A stretch of 10,724 bases of DNA from Baffinella frigidus (Eukaryota > Cryptophyceae > Cryptomonadales > Baffinellaceae), in NCBI GenBank assembly GCA_026770585.1, contig MU646727.1, positions 210,794 to 221,517 on the forward strand, in the 5' to 3' direction. Positions 5,628-10,663 of this stretch are shown here, one piece after another (position 1 is the stretch's first letter; each line of letters opens with the position of its first letter). A model generated the notes under the pieces. That model did not search any database. It was not told the origin of the DNA and saw nothing but the letters and a program-made list of their open reading frames with translations. A program made the position numbers and the translations under genes.

Positions 5628-5760
5628 CCCCTCCACACTGAGGGCTTCGCAGGAAACATCCACTTTTGACATTTTTCAGGGAAACCCCTTGAATCCTTAA
5701 GTCAACCACGTCAGATCTTACGTGGATAAGGCGTCGGTTTTCCTCGATCAATCTGGCGTG
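5628..5760. other. Non-repetitive intron segment with a MITE-like start
   Basis: It begins CCACACTGAGGGCTTCGC, like the ends of families A and B, but the interior matches neither. A small hairpin CCACGT/ACGTGG lies at 5707-5726. A similar start follows the next exon-5 copy at 5876. Confidence 0.4.
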
Positions 5761-5801
5761 GTGATAGGGTTTAGGGGTTCGGGGTTAGTGTTTCGGGGGA
5801 G

Positions 5802-5850
5802 GCCACGGCCGCTCTTCCCCGGATCGTCCGAGTCAGACATGATCAACAAG
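5802..5850 (+). pseudogene. Exon 5 copy 3, phase kept, nearly unchanged
   Basis: After GGGGGAG it has one base, then PRPLFPGSSESDMINK and a GTGTGA donor. Only LYML is replaced (by P). The open frame, phase and conserved residues make it the most plausible alternative exon. The acceptor has no pyrimidine tract, which argues against use. Confidence 0.85.
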
Positions 5851-5889
5851 GTGTGAACCCTGAGCCCTAACCCCTCCACACAGTGGACT

Positions 5890-6024
5890 CCGCAGGAAAT
5901 GCTGGGGTTTAGGGTTTAGGGTTTCGGGTTTCGGGTTTAGGATTTGGGGGTTAGTTAGTGTTGGGGTTTAGGGATTCGGGTTTAGGGTTTAGGGTTTGGG
6001 GGTTGGTGTTTCGGGGTTAGGGAG
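5890..6024. repeat. G-rich telomere-like DNA (GGGTTTA)
   Basis: GGGTTTAGGG heptads are on the + strand. The segment before the exon-5 copy at 6025 (TTGGTGTTTCGGGGTTAGGG) also precedes the copy at 5560, so it was copied with the exon. Confidence 0.88.
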
Positions 6025-6075
6025 GCTGCGGTCGCTCTTCCTCGGGATCGTGCTAGTCCCGACATGATCAACAAG
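6025..6075 (+). pseudogene. Exon 5 copy 4, frameshifted
   Basis: It has similar flanks, but two inserted bases and substitutions (TGCTAGTCCCGACATG) destroy the frame. The end AACAAG|GTGTGA is kept. Confidence 0.88.
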
Positions 6076-6290
6076 GTGTGAACCCTAAACCCTGAACCCC
6101 AAACCCCAAACCCTGAACCCTGAACCCTAAACCCCAAACCCCAAACCCCCAACCCCAAACCCTAAACCCTAAACCATTCCTGTCCCGCCCTAAACCCTGA
6201 ACCCTAAACCCTAAACCCTAAACCCTAAACACCAAACACCAAACACCAAACACCAACTCCCAAACCCCAAACCCCAAACCCCAACCCCCA
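6076..6290. repeat. C-rich telomere-like DNA before exon 6
   Basis: CCCTAAA, CCCCAAA and CCAAACA heptads in blocks run up to the acceptor. The + strand changes from G-rich to C-rich across the exon-5 copy at 6025-6075. Confidence 0.9.
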
Positions 6291-6296
6291 ACCCAG

Positions 6297-6373
6297 CTGT
6301 GCCAAATCATGGGGACCCCCACGGCCGAGTCGTGGCCGGACGGCATCAAGCTAGCCGCCGCGCGCCGCGTGCG
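6297..6373 (+). CDS. Kinase exon 6 (CMGC insert, GTP..WPDG)
   Basis: The acceptor ACCCAG ends at 6296 and the donor is GTACAC at 6374. There are 25 codons plus two bases, LCQIMGTPTAESWPDGIKLA then AARRV and CG. GTPTxxxWPDG is the signature of the CMGC insert in CDK/MAK-type kinases. The two last bases plus the first base of exon 7 give Arg (CGG). No other copy of this exon was noticed in the window. Confidence 0.93.
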
Positions 6374-6392
6374 GTACACCCTCAGTCCTGGC

Positions 6393-6448
6393 CCCTACTG
6401 AACCCTCGTCATCCAATCGTCCCTACTGAACCATCATCATCCAATCCT
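6393..6448 (+). repeat. Two 28-bp tandem units in intron 6
   Basis: CCCTACTGAACC...TCATCCAATC is repeated twice with four mismatches and fills half of the 121-bp intron. The unit equals four heptads in length. Confidence 0.85.
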
Positions 6449-6494
6449 ACACCATGAACCTGCAAACACAAACAAACCCGAATCCCGAAAGCAG

Positions 6495-6552
6495 GCTCCC
6501 GGAGTACCCCCGGATACCCTTCGCAACGCTCATGCCGCACGCGAGCAAAGAG
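6495..6552 (+). CDS. Kinase exon 7 (CMGC insert to alpha-G/H)
   Basis: The acceptor AAAGCAG ends at 6494 and the donor is GTGCCC at 6553. One phase base is followed by 19 codons, LPEYPRIPFATLMPHASKE. FPxxxxxxLxxLxPxAS in this position is typical of MAK/ICK kinases (insert end, then the loop before helix H). The intron before it is the shortest, 121 bp. The last bases of this exon and its donor recur at 6796-6811. Confidence 0.9.
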
Positions 6553-6555
6553 GTG

Positions 6556-6790
6556 CCCTACACCCTACACCCTACACCCTACACCCTACACCCTACACCC
6601 TACACCCTGCACCCTGCACCCTACACCCTGCATCCTGCATCCCACACCCTACACCCTGCACCCTACACCCTACGCGCTACACCCTGCACGCTACACCCTG
6701 CACCCTACACCCTACACCCTACACCCTACACCCTGCACCCTACACCCTGCACCCTACACCCTTTACCCTACACCCTACAGCCTTTACCCT
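6556..6790. repeat. CCCTACA/CCCTGCA heptad array in intron 7
   Basis: About 33 heptads, mostly CCCTACA and CCCTGCA. The frame stays open on the + strand after exon 7 and would encode TPYTLHP repeats if the donor at 6553 were skipped. This is a repeat artefact. Confidence 0.93.
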
Positions 6791-6795
6791 GAACC

Positions 6796-6811
6796 CGAGC
6801 AAAGAGGTGCC
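6796..6811 (+). pseudogene. Copy of the exon 7 end and donor
   Basis: CGAGCAAAGAGGTGCC is identical to the exon 7/intron 7 junction at 6542-6557. It lies at the far end of the heptad array, as if the array had grown between two copies of the junction. Confidence 0.8.
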
Positions 6812-6911
6812 TGCCCGGACTGAAACCCTGCACCGTGAACCGTGTGCACTGTGAACCCTGAACCCGAACCCCGAAGCCCGACCCCCCCCCCTGAAATGGT
6901 TTGGTCTAACT

Positions 6912-6963
6912 GGTCAAACGCTGACTGTTTGACCGTGGTCAAACGCTGACGGGTCAAACGCTG
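6912..6963 (+). repeat. Three GGTCAAACGCTG units plus an 8-bp hairpin
   Basis: The units start at 6912, 6937 and 6952, directly before the acceptor of exon 8. GGTCAAAC at 6912-6919 pairs with GTTTGACC at 6927-6934. Confidence 0.85.
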
Positions 6964-6968
6964 GGCAG

Positions 6969-7029
6969 GGGATCGAGCTGATGGACAAGCTCATGGAGTG
7001 GGACCCGCACAAACGCATCTCCGCCGCCG
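6969..7029 (+). CDS. Kinase exon 8 (alpha-H, WDPHKR)
   Basis: The acceptor GGGCAG ends at 6968 and the donor is GTCCTC at 7030. There are 20 codons plus one base, GIELMDKLMEWDPHKRISAA. The L..M..WDP.KR.SA motif of kinase subdomain XI is clear, including the Arg that pairs with the Glu of APE. The last single base is completed by GG from exon 9. No other copy was seen. Confidence 0.94.
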
Positions 7030-7030
7030 G

Positions 7031-7230
7031 TCCTCCCTACTCCCTAACCCCTAACCCCTAACCCCTAACCCCTGATAGGGTTTATCTTCGGTCCCTAATA
7101 GGTTTTATTCCTAATTTCGAATAGGGTTTATCCCTAATAGGGTTTATCCCTAATCCCGAGTAGGGGTCGTCCCTAACTCCTCATCCTCAACCCCCCAACC
7201 CCTAAACCCTAAACCCCAAACCCTGATCCC
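7031..7230. repeat. Mixed telomere-like DNA in intron 8
   Basis: CCCTAACC heptads are followed by TAGGGTTTATCCCTAATAGG-like units, in which both orientations alternate every few bases. Confidence 0.8.
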
Positions 7231-7244
7231 CACTCTCGAAAGCT

Positions 7245-7275
7245 GGGGCGCTCGCGCACTCCTTCTTTGCCAAGG
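7245..7275 (+). pseudogene. Copy of exon 9 start, acceptor lost
   Basis: GGGCGCTCGCGCACTCCTTC plus TTTGCCAAGG matches the ALAHSFF part of exon 9. The acceptor CGCAG has become AGCTG. The copy ends in G-rich heptads. The 20 bp upstream are also similar to the exon 9 flank. Confidence 0.88.
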
Positions 7276-7307
7276 GGTTTAGGGGTTGAAGGCTGGGGGT
7301 TCAGGCC

Positions 7308-7464
7308 ACACAGCGGACTTGGAAGGGATTTTGAATAACCCCGAAGCGATAAGACCTGGGACCCTACGGTAGGCAACCCGTAGGGGCATAGGGGGGCTCC
7401 TACGGATACGGTGACGGAAAGGTGGCCCGATTTGGGCCGAAAATCCATTCGTAGCCCGCTGTGT
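7308..7464 (+). mobile_element. MITE family B, full-length copy 2 (157 bp)
   Basis: It starts ACACAGCGGACTTGGAAGGG and ends CATTCGTAGCCCGCTGTGT. The terminal inverted repeats are about 25 bp with a few mismatches. Its length is within one base of 2963-3120. It sits between the broken and functional copies of exon 9, 27 bp before the acceptor. Confidence 0.82.
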
Positions 7465-7491
7465 GTGTTCAAACCCCACTCCCGAACGCAG

Positions 7492-7556
7492 GGGCGCTCG
7501 CGCACTCGTTCTTTGGCAAGGAGCGGGCGCGCGCCGAAATTCGCGATCGGGAGGAG
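7492..7556 (+). CDS. Kinase exon 9 (end of kinase domain, start of charged tail)
   Basis: The acceptor AACGCAG ends at 7491 and the donor is GTATGC at 7557. Two phase bases complete Gly, then come 21 codons beginning ALAHSFF and continuing GKERARAEIRDREE. ALAHxFF is the usual last helix of a CMGC kinase domain (ALxHPYF, with Pro replaced by Ser). The highly charged helix that follows runs into exon 10 in phase 0. A broken copy of its first part lies at 7245-7275. Confidence 0.88.
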
Positions 7557-7560
7557 GTAT

Positions 7561-7803
7561 GCCCCAAACCCGAAACCCGAAAGCATAATCCCGGAACCCG
7601 AAATCCGAAAGCACAATCCCGAATCCCGAAATCCGAAAGCATAATCCCAAAGCCCGAAATCCGAAAGCATAATCCCTAATCCCGAAATCCGAGAGCATAA
7701 TCCCTAAACCCGAAACCCGAAAGCATAATCCCTAAACCCGAAACCCGAAAGCATAATCCCCAAACCGGAAACCCGAAAGCGTAATTCCGAAGCCCGAAAC
7801 CCG
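7561..7803. repeat. 28-bp satellite, eight units in exact register
   Basis: The marker GCATAAT (or GCACAAT/GCGTAAT) falls at 7583, 7611, 7639, 7667, 7695, 7723, 7751 and 7779, exactly 28 bp apart. Each unit is three heptads of CCCGAAA/CCCTAAA type plus GCATAAT. The array starts at the donor of exon 9. Confidence 0.96.
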
Positions 7804-7883
7804 GAACGATCCAACACACGTAAATCGCCCCCTAAGTCCTACACCAGAAGGACGCTAACCCCTCAACGTGTTGTTGTTCGCAG

Positions 7884-7893
7884 AAGGAGCGAA
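7884..7893 (+). pseudogene. Exon 10 stub
   Basis: GTTCGCAG|AAGGAGCG carries the acceptor and first bases of exon 10, then CCCTACA heptads. The flank GTTCGCAG is shared with the copy at 8173. Confidence 0.7.
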
Positions 7894-7956
7894 TACACCC
7901 TACACCCTGTACCCTCAACCCTGTAACCTACACCCTGTGGTCGACCACTTGAGCAG

Positions 7957-8076
7957 AAGGAGCACGTTAAGTTCTTTGACTATCATGTGCTGCTCTATGC
8001 GTCCTCTGACTGGTCGACCAACCAGGAACTATGGAATGTAGCTACAGTGAATGAGTATCCCTCAAGTGGCGAGTAG
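7957..8076 (+). pseudogene. Exon 10 start fused to unrelated sequence; possible alternative last exon
   Basis: After TTGAGCAG it reads KEHVKFFDYHVLLYASSDWS and continues in phase 0 for 39 codons to TAG at 8074-8076. Only the first codons match exon 10. The body is non-repetitive and resembles nothing known to me. Joined to exon 9 it would give a short alternative C-terminus. It may simply be a chance frame. Confidence 0.35.
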
Positions 8077-8149
8077 GCCAGTAGGCTCGTACGCCCTGCC
8101 GTAGGACCCTAGGACCTAGGCATTTTGACCCCCTCGCCACTTGAGGGAT
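8057..8149. mobile_element. 93-bp inverted-repeat element
   Basis: ATCCCTCAAGTGGCGAG at 8057-8073 is mirrored exactly by 8133-8149. The inside has CCTAGGACCTAGG, also seen in the arms of the 3280-3441 element. It is too small to code for anything. Confidence 0.75.
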
Positions 8150-8172
8150 GTCGGTACTCTTGGTGTTCGCAG

Positions 8173-8232
8173 AAGGAGCGGCAGGAGAAAAAGCGGCCCT
8201 TTCGAAGGTGGTAGTGTCGTCCACTGGGGCGC
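8173..8232 (+). pseudogene. Exon 10 copy with a 10-bp deletion
   Basis: It has a good acceptor (GTTCGCAG) and reads KERQEKKR, but CAGCAGCAGG is missing. The frame shifts and ends at TAG after PFRRW. It stays similar to exon 10 up to GGGGCGCCGGGGG, then runs into a family B MITE fragment. It lies 210 bp before the functional copy. Confidence 0.88.
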
Positions 8233-8244
8233 CGGGGGGGCACC

Positions 8245-8305
8245 CCCGTATCCGTAGGAACCCCCCTATGTCCCTACGGGTTGCCTACAGTAGGGTCTTA
8301 GGTCT
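8245..8305 (-). mobile_element. MITE family B fragment
   Basis: TCCGTAGGAACCCCCCTATG and the following TACGGGTTGCCTACAGTAGG match the core of the family. No terminal repeats are present. Confidence 0.75.
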
Positions 8306-8382
8306 GGAGCACGCTCGAGCCCGCGTGGAACAAAAAATCAACCCTCCCCCCTGTGCCCTAAATCCTATGGCCACGTGAGCAG

Positions 8383-8538
8383 AAGGAGCGGCAGGAGAAA
8401 AAGCGGCAGCAGCAGGCCCTTTCGAAGGTGGCAGTGTCGTCCACTGGGGCGCCGGGGGTGCCGGGGGTGCCGGGGGGGGGCATGTCGGGGGGGAGCACGA
8501 CAGGGGGGCACGGGGTGCATGACGTGTCCGGCTCCCAG
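8383..8538 (+). CDS. Kinase exon 10 (charged/Gln helix, then Gly-Ser-rich tail)
   Basis: The acceptor GAGCAG ends at 8382 and the donor is GTGCCT at 8539. It has 52 codons in phase 0-0. It opens with KERQEKKRQQQALSK, continuing the charged helix of exon 9, then a low-complexity segment (VPGVPGGGMSGG) ending VSGSQ. Disordered tails are common in this kinase group. If the donor is not used, the frame stays open for 29 more codons and ends with TAA at 8626-8628, so this could also be the last exon. A second copy of the 3' half (8711-8773) keeps the same end and donor, which supports the donor as a real exon border. Confidence 0.78.
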
Positions 8539-8574
8539 GTGCCTCAACTCTACCATCAGATCCCTAACCCTACC

Positions 8575-8710
8575 ATCAAATCCCTAAAAAAAACTACCGT
8601 CAAACCCCGAAACCCCCTTATCCCGTAACCCTGCCGTCAAACCCCGAAACCCGAAACCCTAGAAGGAGTTGGTGCCTGCCCCACCCGAAACCCGAAACCC
8701 GAAAATCGGG
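8575..8710. repeat. CCCGAAA-type DNA and short tandem units in intron 10
   Basis: CTACCATCAAATCCCTAA-like units at 8550-8640 are followed by CCCGAAA heptads. AGAAGGAG at 8661 may be another stub of exon 10. Confidence 0.65.
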
Positions 8711-8773
8711 GGGGGCACGATAGGGTGGGGCACGACAGGGGGGCGCAGGGTGCATGATGTGTCCGGCTCCCAG
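8711..8773 (+). pseudogene. Copy of the 3' half of exon 10 with donor
   Basis: It matches exon 10 from the Gly-rich part to VHDVSGSQ and ends CCCAG|GTGCGC. The last 14 codons are in the same frame. The 5' half is replaced by CCCGAAA heptads and there is no acceptor. Confidence 0.88.
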
Positions 8774-8799
8774 GTGCGCCTTGGTCCAAGAACCCTATA

Positions 8800-9113
8800 G
8801 ATCCTAAGCCCCCTGAACCCTGCAGGTTCAGGGGTTGGGGGTTAGGGGCTAAGGGTTGGGGTTTAGGGCTTACGAGCTCTGCCCTTCACCCTAGACTCTA
8901 AGCCTGTCCTTGATCCTTTTGCTTTAAACCCTAAACCCCACTCCCCACACCCTAAGACCCTAAACCCTAAACCCCAAACCTTCAACCCCAAACCCCAAGC
9001 CCCACACCCTACACCCCACACCCCACACCCCAAACCCTACACCCTAAGACCATAAACCATAAACCATAAACCATAAACCATAAACACCAAACACCAAACA
9101 CCAAACACCAAAA
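8800..9113. repeat. Telomere-like DNA, orientation switch near 8822
   Basis: A short G-rich block (8822-8870) is followed by C-rich CCCTAAA, CCCACAC, CCATAAA and CCAAACA heptads. CCTGCAGG at 8819-8826 sits at the switch. Confidence 0.85.
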
Positions 9114-9116
9114 CAG

Positions 9117-9165
9117 GCGCTCCACGTGACTGCGACGCGGCGGGACAGGGAGGAGGGGTACTCAG
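9117..9165 (+). CDS. Candidate kinase tail exon 11
   Basis: The acceptor AAACAG ends at 9116 and the donor is GTGCAC at 9166. The phase is 0 on entry, fitting exon 10. It has 16 codons plus one base, ALHVTATRRDREEGYS. It is a non-heptad island in the middle of telomere-like DNA, as the proven exons are. There is no domain homology to check it, so the support is only splice sites, phase and lack of repeats. Confidence 0.4.
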
Positions 9166-9380
9166 GTGCACCCTGAACCCCAAACTCCAAACCCAAAACC
9201 CAAAACCCGAAACCCGAAACCCGAACCCCGAAACCCAAAACCCTAAACCCTACACCTCAAACCCCAAACCCCAAACGCTTCCTCCGAATTCTAAACCCTA
9301 AATCCTAAACACCACACAACCCCCAAAAATATTAAAAGCCAAGCCTCAAACTCGATACCCCAAACCCCCAAACTCGAATC
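9166..9380. repeat. CCCGAAA/CCCAAAA/CCCCAAA heptads
   Basis: These are degenerate heptads with a small AT-rich patch (9327-9345). No exon match was seen. Confidence 0.85.
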
Positions 9381-9383
9381 CAG

Positions 9384-9628
9384 GGAATCGCCGCGCGTCG
9401 CACGACACTACCCTAAATGAACACACGAATCATTTCACCTCCATTATCCTGAGGAAGAGGGCTGTCGTCCTCCGAGATGTTCCTGATGCAGTACAACGCA
9501 AGGCAGTCACCTCGGACAGTTGGCTTCGGCGTCCGCGTGACCGGTCACGCGGGCGTTCACGAGCCTGCCGGCGGGGCTGTTCCACGTCGTGCGACGCGGG
9601 CGCCGCGCGTCGCACGACACTACCCTAA
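9384..9628 (+). CDS. Candidate terminal exon or unknown ORF in a GC-rich island
   Basis: After CCAG ending at 9383, two phase bases would complete the codon left by 9117-9165. The frame then stays open for 80 codons to TAA at 9626-9628. The product would be Arg-rich, including TSIILRKRAVVLRDVP and DSWLRRPRDRSRGR, and matches nothing I recognise. The stretch 9418-9600 is free of telomere-like heptads. A 61-codon frame is also open on the minus strand, so the openness may partly reflect base composition. A small mobile element is the main alternative. Confidence 0.25.
9533..9552. repeat. Perfect 20-bp palindrome
   Basis: CCGCGTGACCGGTCACGCGG is its own reverse complement. It is inside the direct-repeat-bounded island. 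Confidence 0.95.
9586..9618. repeat. 13-bp GC-rich hairpin
   Basis: GTCGTGCGACGCG (9586-9598) pairs exactly with 9606-9618 over a 7-bp loop. The right arm is part of the 29-bp direct repeat. Confidence 0.9.
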
Positions 9629-9629
9629 A

Positions 9630-9800
9630 CCCTAAACCCTAAACCCTATACCTTTATCCCTTAACCCTCACCCCTAACCCCTAACCCCTTACCCCTAACC
9701 CTTAAACCCTGAACCCTAAACCGTAAACTCTAAACCCTAAACCCCTGACCCTAAACATAAACCCTAAACCTTACGCCCCAAACCCTCAACCCGGATCCCG
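9630..9800. repeat. CCCTAAA/CCCCTAA array
   Basis: These are C-rich telomere-like heptads and octads without inserted exon matches. Confidence 0.9.
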
Positions 9801-9807
9801 GAAGCAG

Positions 9808-9852
9808 GGACGGAGGCGCCGCGTTACGGCGGAAGCCGCAGACCCCGGACCC
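9808..9852 (+). pseudogene. Tail-exon-like unit 1
   Basis: After GGAAGCAG come GGACGGAGGCGCCGCG and related sequence (GTEAPRYGGS). It is the first of five units with the pattern RAARCAG|GGAMKGARG. No clear donor. The preceding ATCCCGGAAGCAGGG matches 10160-10174. Confidence 0.5.
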
Positions 9853-9925
9853 TAAACATCAACCCTAAACCTACGGGGCGGGCCTAAACCCCAAACAAAA
9901 ACATAAACCCTAAACTTTCCCCCTA

Positions 9926-10143
9926 CCACTCGAGGCTGGAAGAGGGAGTATTTTAAATGCGAGGTTGTTAAATTTAGTACCAGTCACGGGCAGGCTTGGT
10001 CACGACCCGCTCGAATTCGAGCGGGGACGTGACCGAACGCCCCTTTTGTACGAAAATTACTACACCCCTCTTTTTTTTCTTCACCTGTAAAGGTCTTGTA
10101 AAGTTAAAACTTTTAAAATAGTCCCTCTTCCAGTCTCGAGTGG
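9926..10143. mobile_element. MITE with 32-bp terminal inverted repeats and TA target sites (218 bp)
   Basis: The left end 9926-9957 and right end 10112-10143 are reverse complements with two mismatches in 32 (CCACTCGAGGCTGGAAGAGG at the left). TA lies directly outside both ends (9924-9925 and 10144-10145), as expected for Tc1/mariner-type or related elements. It has no transposase, so it is a non-autonomous copy. The high arm identity suggests a recent insertion. The short T run (10071-10078) and a 20-bp palindrome are internal. Confidence 0.92.
10006..10025. repeat. Perfect palindrome at the MITE centre
   Basis: CCCGCTCGAATTCGAGCGGG is its own reverse complement. Outer arms GGTCACG (9998-10004) and CGTGACC (10028-10034) extend it with one base of asymmetry. 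It is a strong cruciform or hairpin candidate. Confidence 0.95.
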
Positions 10144-10172
10144 TACTCCCGAAGCCCGGATCCCGGAAACAG

Positions 10173-10202
10173 GGAAGAATGGGAGGCCGCGAACAAAAAT
10201 AT
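10173..10202 (+). pseudogene. Tail-exon-like unit 2
   Basis: After GGAAACAG it reads GKNGRPRTKI in the shared frame, then TAA. It is truncated by AAACAAAAA repeats. Confidence 0.55.
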
Positions 10203-10261
10203 AAACCCCAAGCAAAAACAAAAAGAACGCCCCAATCCCTCAACCCTCCACCCGGAAACAG

Positions 10262-10306
10262 GGAATGAAGGGCGGCCGCGGGACGGTGGCAGCAGCCTCT
10301 TTTTAG
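10262..10306 (+). pseudogene. Tail-exon-like unit 3
   Basis: After GGAAACAG it reads GNEGRPRDGGSSLFLVDRQN. The frame continues to a stop near 10350. No donor is found at the position used by unit 4. Confidence 0.55.
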
Positions 10307-10412
10307 TAGACAGGCAAAATCCGTGCGTCGCACAGCACCAGCAAACCCCAGACCCCTAAACATAAAACATAAACCTTACGGCCCAATCCTTCAGCCCTCA
10401 ACCCTGAAGCAG

Positions 10413-10474
10413 GGAAGGACGGGCGGACGCGGGACGGCGGCAGCAGCCTCAGTGGCGGGGGCGTGCTCCCCGCG
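10413..10474 (+). CDS. Tail-exon-like unit 4; best candidate for a later kinase exon
   Basis: The acceptor GAAGCAG ends at 10412 and the donor is GTAGAC at 10475. On entry it would need one codon base, which the candidate exon 9117-9165 supplies. It reads GKDGRTRDGGSSLSGGGVLP plus A, a Gly/Ser-rich low-complexity segment like the exon 10 tail. It is the only unit of the five with both sites and a whole number of codons after the phase bases. Without homology the assignment is weak. Confidence 0.35.
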
Positions 10475-10604
10475 GTAGACGGGGCGGGCGTAAACCCCAA
10501 ACAAAAACAAAATACAGAAACCCCAAACAAAAACAAAATCCCAGATCCTAAGCCCCAAACCTTGGGACAAAGTCCCAAATTCTAAGCCCGAATCCCGAAA
10601 ACAG

Positions 10605-10658
10605 GGAAGGAGGCGCGGCCGCGGGACAGCAGCCTCAGTGGGGGGCGCGCGCTCCCTG
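10605..10658 (+). pseudogene. Tail-exon-like unit 5
   Basis: After AAAACAG it reads GKEARPRDSSLSGGRALP and one base, then GTCCCA. The frame is open and it has a possible donor in a different phase from unit 4, so it is an alternative candidate. Confidence 0.5.
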
Positions 10659-10663
10659 GTCCC

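Larger units (their letters stand above)
1331..8538 (+). other. Gene span: RCK-family (MAK/ICK/MOK-like) protein kinase, 5' partial, ten exons
   Basis: Joining 1331-1376, 2598-2696, 3760-3846, 4612-4679, 5267-5324, 6297-6373, 6495-6552, 6969-7029, 7492-7556 and 8383-8538 gives one open frame of 258 codons after a single phase base. Every intron is GT-AG and every phase matches. Kinase landmarks appear in the right order: [17 protein letters not shown], DxxxxG, the PLFPG..GTP CMGC insert and WDPHKR. This order and the TEY/TDY-type loop are typical of Ser/Thr kinases of the MAK/ICK/MOK group, which in ciliated eukaryotes control cilium length and intraflagellar transport turnaround. That role is family knowledge and is not shown here. 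The glycine loop and the VAIK lysine are missing because the gene starts upstream of the window. A CDK-like or ERK-like kinase is less likely, because [10 protein letters not shown] and LRPLFPG fit RCK better. The exact subfamily is unresolved. Confidence 0.9.
9389..9629. repeat. 29-bp direct repeats bounding a GC-rich island
   Basis: An identical 29-bp sequence beginning CGCCGCGCGTCGCACGACAC lies at 9389-9417 and 9601-9629, 212 bp apart. A shorter relative (GTGCGTCGCACAGCAC) is at 10323. Both copies end in CCCTAAA. Confidence 0.9.

Noticed and set aside
6454-6792. 112-codon frame with TPYTLHP repeats
   Set aside because: It starts in the intron, passes through exon 7 in the correct frame, then translates the CCCTACA array past a good donor. 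Only 6495-6552 is coding.
7209-7698. Long minus-strand frames of 139 and 153 codons
   Set aside because: They are antisense to the 28-bp satellite, exon 9 and MITE family B. The protein is a repeat of a DFGxxDYAFGFR type generated by the 28-bp period (28 bp shifts frame each unit, so all frames stay open).
7561-7803. CRISPR array
   Set aside because: The units are continuous 28-bp tandem repeats without spacers, in a eukaryotic intron.
4099-9601. A fixed spacing of about 210 bp between duplicates (212, 220, 210, 212), like a nucleosome repeat
   Set aside because: Other copy pairs are 99, 120, 135, 225, 242 and 284 bp apart, so the apparent constancy is selective.
9418-9615. Histone or other known protein fragment in the GC-rich island
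   Set aside because: The Arg-rich translation looked histone-like at first, but no histone motif is present in any of the six frames.
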